From positions 19,334,353 through 19,398,352 of the forward strand of contig CM056566.1 of assembly GCA_029721515.1 (NCBI GenBank): a DNA stretch of 64,000 nt, given 5' to 3'. Made by a program: the position numbers and the translations under genes. Numbering within the stretch: position 1 is the first letter of the stretch; each line of letters starts with the position of its first letter. Below the pieces are notes generated by a model, which did not search any database, was not told the origin of the DNA, and saw only the letters and a list, made by a program, of their open reading frames with translations. The stretch comes from Synanceia verrucosa. Taxonomy: Eukaryota > Chordata > Actinopteri > Perciformes > Synanceiidae. This document shows, piece by piece, positions 62,092 to 64,000 of the stretch.

Positions 62092-64000
62092 ATTGTTTGT
62101 GTCATACTTTGAAAGCTCTTTCTGTCATCTGACCAATAATCTTTATTGGTTTGGTATGTTATTTGTTGACAGTGCTTTTTTTTTTTTTTTTCTCCTTGTC
62201 CGAAAATACTGGGTGCTTCCCATCAGCCGCAGTGATAACTTTACTGTAGCATGCTGTCATTCTCTCAGTGAAGCCCTGCCAACTGTAATGACGGGACATG
62301 TTTTGCAAAAGCATAGCGCAGACTGCAGCATCTCAGACTCTCAGACAAGTGCTGTTTTTTTTCAGTACCTCGTATGAAAACAAACAAAAAAAAAAAAACG
62401 GCTGGCAAAACTGCAAATCAGAAATTACACCCTAATTGTTGGTGTAAGGGTATTTAGTAAACTGCAGACATAAAACTTTGCCTCTGGATGTGAATTTTCC
62501 AGTTTTTTGATTAGAGAGTGGGTTTGAGTTTTGATTTGGTCAAGGCTCTGGTTGTGACTGCAATGCTACACAGAGTCCCAAATGGACCCGAGTGGACACA
62601 GAGGCTTTTACAGAGTGTGTAATTACATAGTAAATTATTCAGTAGGTCCAAACCAAAACATAAAGGCATTCATTTTCCAGACCAGCTTACAAGGAAGCCT
62701 CTGGCAGCGCAGACAAACACTGTTCAAAAGAAAAAAAAAAAAAAAAAGGGTAAAGCTTGTATGTGTGCTGGAATCATACCTGGAAGTGGTTTATTGTTTC
62801 TGTAAAGAAGAAGGACAAAGTTGAGCAGTTACACTATGAAATATTCTAGTACAAAAAGTAAATGCATCATATCTGCAGGAGGAAATAGAAAGCCTTATCT
62901 TGTCTTAGAGAATCAAAATGATGGTGGAAAATGGTTTTTAACACACCGTGATGCACGCTGTAAAAGTGACAGCAGAAGCTAAGTGATGACAGAAAGTGGG
63001 AGAAAGCAAGTTGCAGGTAAAATCTCTGAGTCTGATGGGATTGGCCATGATTTTGATTCTGTGTAAGCCGATCCAACCAGAGCGTTTGTACAGGCAGAAC
63101 GTATCCATTGGATCCTGTGTCTGAAGGATGTAATATGAAGCACAACTGAAGCTGCAATGAGTTCAGCATTCCTCTTCAAATCAAACATCCTCTTCCTTGC
63201 ACAATAATTAAGGCATGATGAATTTACTGGGCTTCACTGCAAAATATGACACATGATTTAGGATTCATATCACAACGGAGACTTCAGGGTCTGTGGTTAT
63301 ACTTCTAATTACCGACCCTTAAGATGACCTCTACTGCTCCGATCATTTCTCCTGTCTGATACTGCTTTCCTCATATTCATTAACATCTGACATAAAACAG
63401 CACAAGGGGCTGCTGTTGGTAGAGGTCCATCCAGACTACAGTTTTATTACCAGTTGCCATTCCACTGTGAAATAAATGAGAGCAGGATTGACAGGATACG
63501 TTCCAAAGTGGGAAAGAGTGCTATAAACCATGTGACTTACTGCAACAAGTCCTGTTTTACATAGCAGGACATAGTTTGTTATGGTTGCCTTGAGGGTACA
63601 GATAGTGTGACTCCAGTCCCATTACAAATATTACTTTCAATTGTCAAGTGGATATGTTTTATTGGTTTGGAGTAGTGACAAATACAGAGCTTTGTTGTTC
63701 ATTTGTTTGTGGTTGGTTTCTAGTTATTTTGGAGTTCTAGTTTCCAAAAATCAATATGGAACATTAAAAAGAATTTTAACTCATAATAAAAAAAAGAAAT
63801 AAATCTGTGCACAAAGGTTCATGTAGCAGTTCCCTAGTTACCTTGGCCAAGGACGTTACGTTTTTGGTTTTGGTTTGATTGTCTGTCGGCAGGATTACGG
63901 AAACACTACTGGGCAGATTTTCAGGAATCTTGGTGGAAGGGTTTAGCATAGGTTGAGGAAGAGCCCATTAAGTTTTGGAGCAGCTTGGCCTTGGTGGAAG

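Larger units (their letters stand above)
53936..64000. other. igfbp5 upstream intergenic region
   Basis: No exon of a known gene is recognised. It includes a CAG repeat (about 54040-54055), an LTR-like repeat (56837-57060), an ATAGA microsatellite (57203-57236), a run of about 30 T (59241-59270), a CpG-richer patch (59455-59600), a GT microsatellite (about 60680-60720), retroposon copies 2 and 3, and a Tc1-like relic. The stretch 55010-55280 is repeat-free and of higher complexity. Confidence 0.5.

Overview
This is eukaryotic DNA, almost certainly from a teleost fish. The genes have spliced exons with GT/AG borders, long AT-rich introns, abundant CA/GT microsatellites, and repeat types typical of fish: Tc1-like transposon relics, hAT- and piggyBac-type non-autonomous elements, a tRNA-derived SINE and a dispersed retroposon family. 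No prokaryotic features are present. The species cannot be named from the sequence alone.

Four genes can be read. From left to right they are: (1) the last two coding exons of an anion exchanger, best matching slc4a3/AE3 (+ strand, 4496-6214); the rest of that gene lies off the left edge. (2) A complete three-exon gene for a receptor activity-modifying protein (RAMP) on the - strand (14178 to 12096). Its exons are short and easy to miss, but the splice phases agree and the six cysteines follow the RAMP1/RAMP3 pattern. (3) A complete four-exon igfbp2 (+ strand, 20075-33527, 269 aa). (4) A complete four-exon igfbp5 (- strand, 53538 to 43846, 267 aa), tail-to-tail with igfbp2.

Layout: 1-4495 is slc4a3 intron filled with repeats (a 21/42-bp minisatellite, a hairpin-bearing block and a duplicated segment). 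6215-12095 holds the slc4a3 3' UTR, a 461-bp TTAA-flanked foldback element and the probable ramp 3' end. 14179-20074 is intergenic, with a SINE about 0.4 kb before igfbp2. The igfbp2 introns carry a hAT-type element with a target duplication, a foldback element and an internally deleted Tc1-like copy. 33528-43845 is the igfbp2/igfbp5 tail-to-tail interval, including a probable long igfbp5 3' UTR. 44594-53204 is igfbp5 intron 1. 53539-64000 is igfbp5 upstream sequence with no recognisable gene.

Functionally, IGFBP2 and IGFBP5 are secreted proteins that bind insulin-like growth factors. RAMPs escort and retune calcitonin-family receptors. AE3 exchanges chloride and bicarbonate across the plasma membrane. 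There is no operon-like logic; the grouping reflects ancient vertebrate synteny. In human, each RAMP gene lies on the same chromosome arm as an IGFBP gene or pair. The most notable content is the RAMP gene: it lacks the conserved Trp-Pro-Asn segment and has no cytoplasmic tail.
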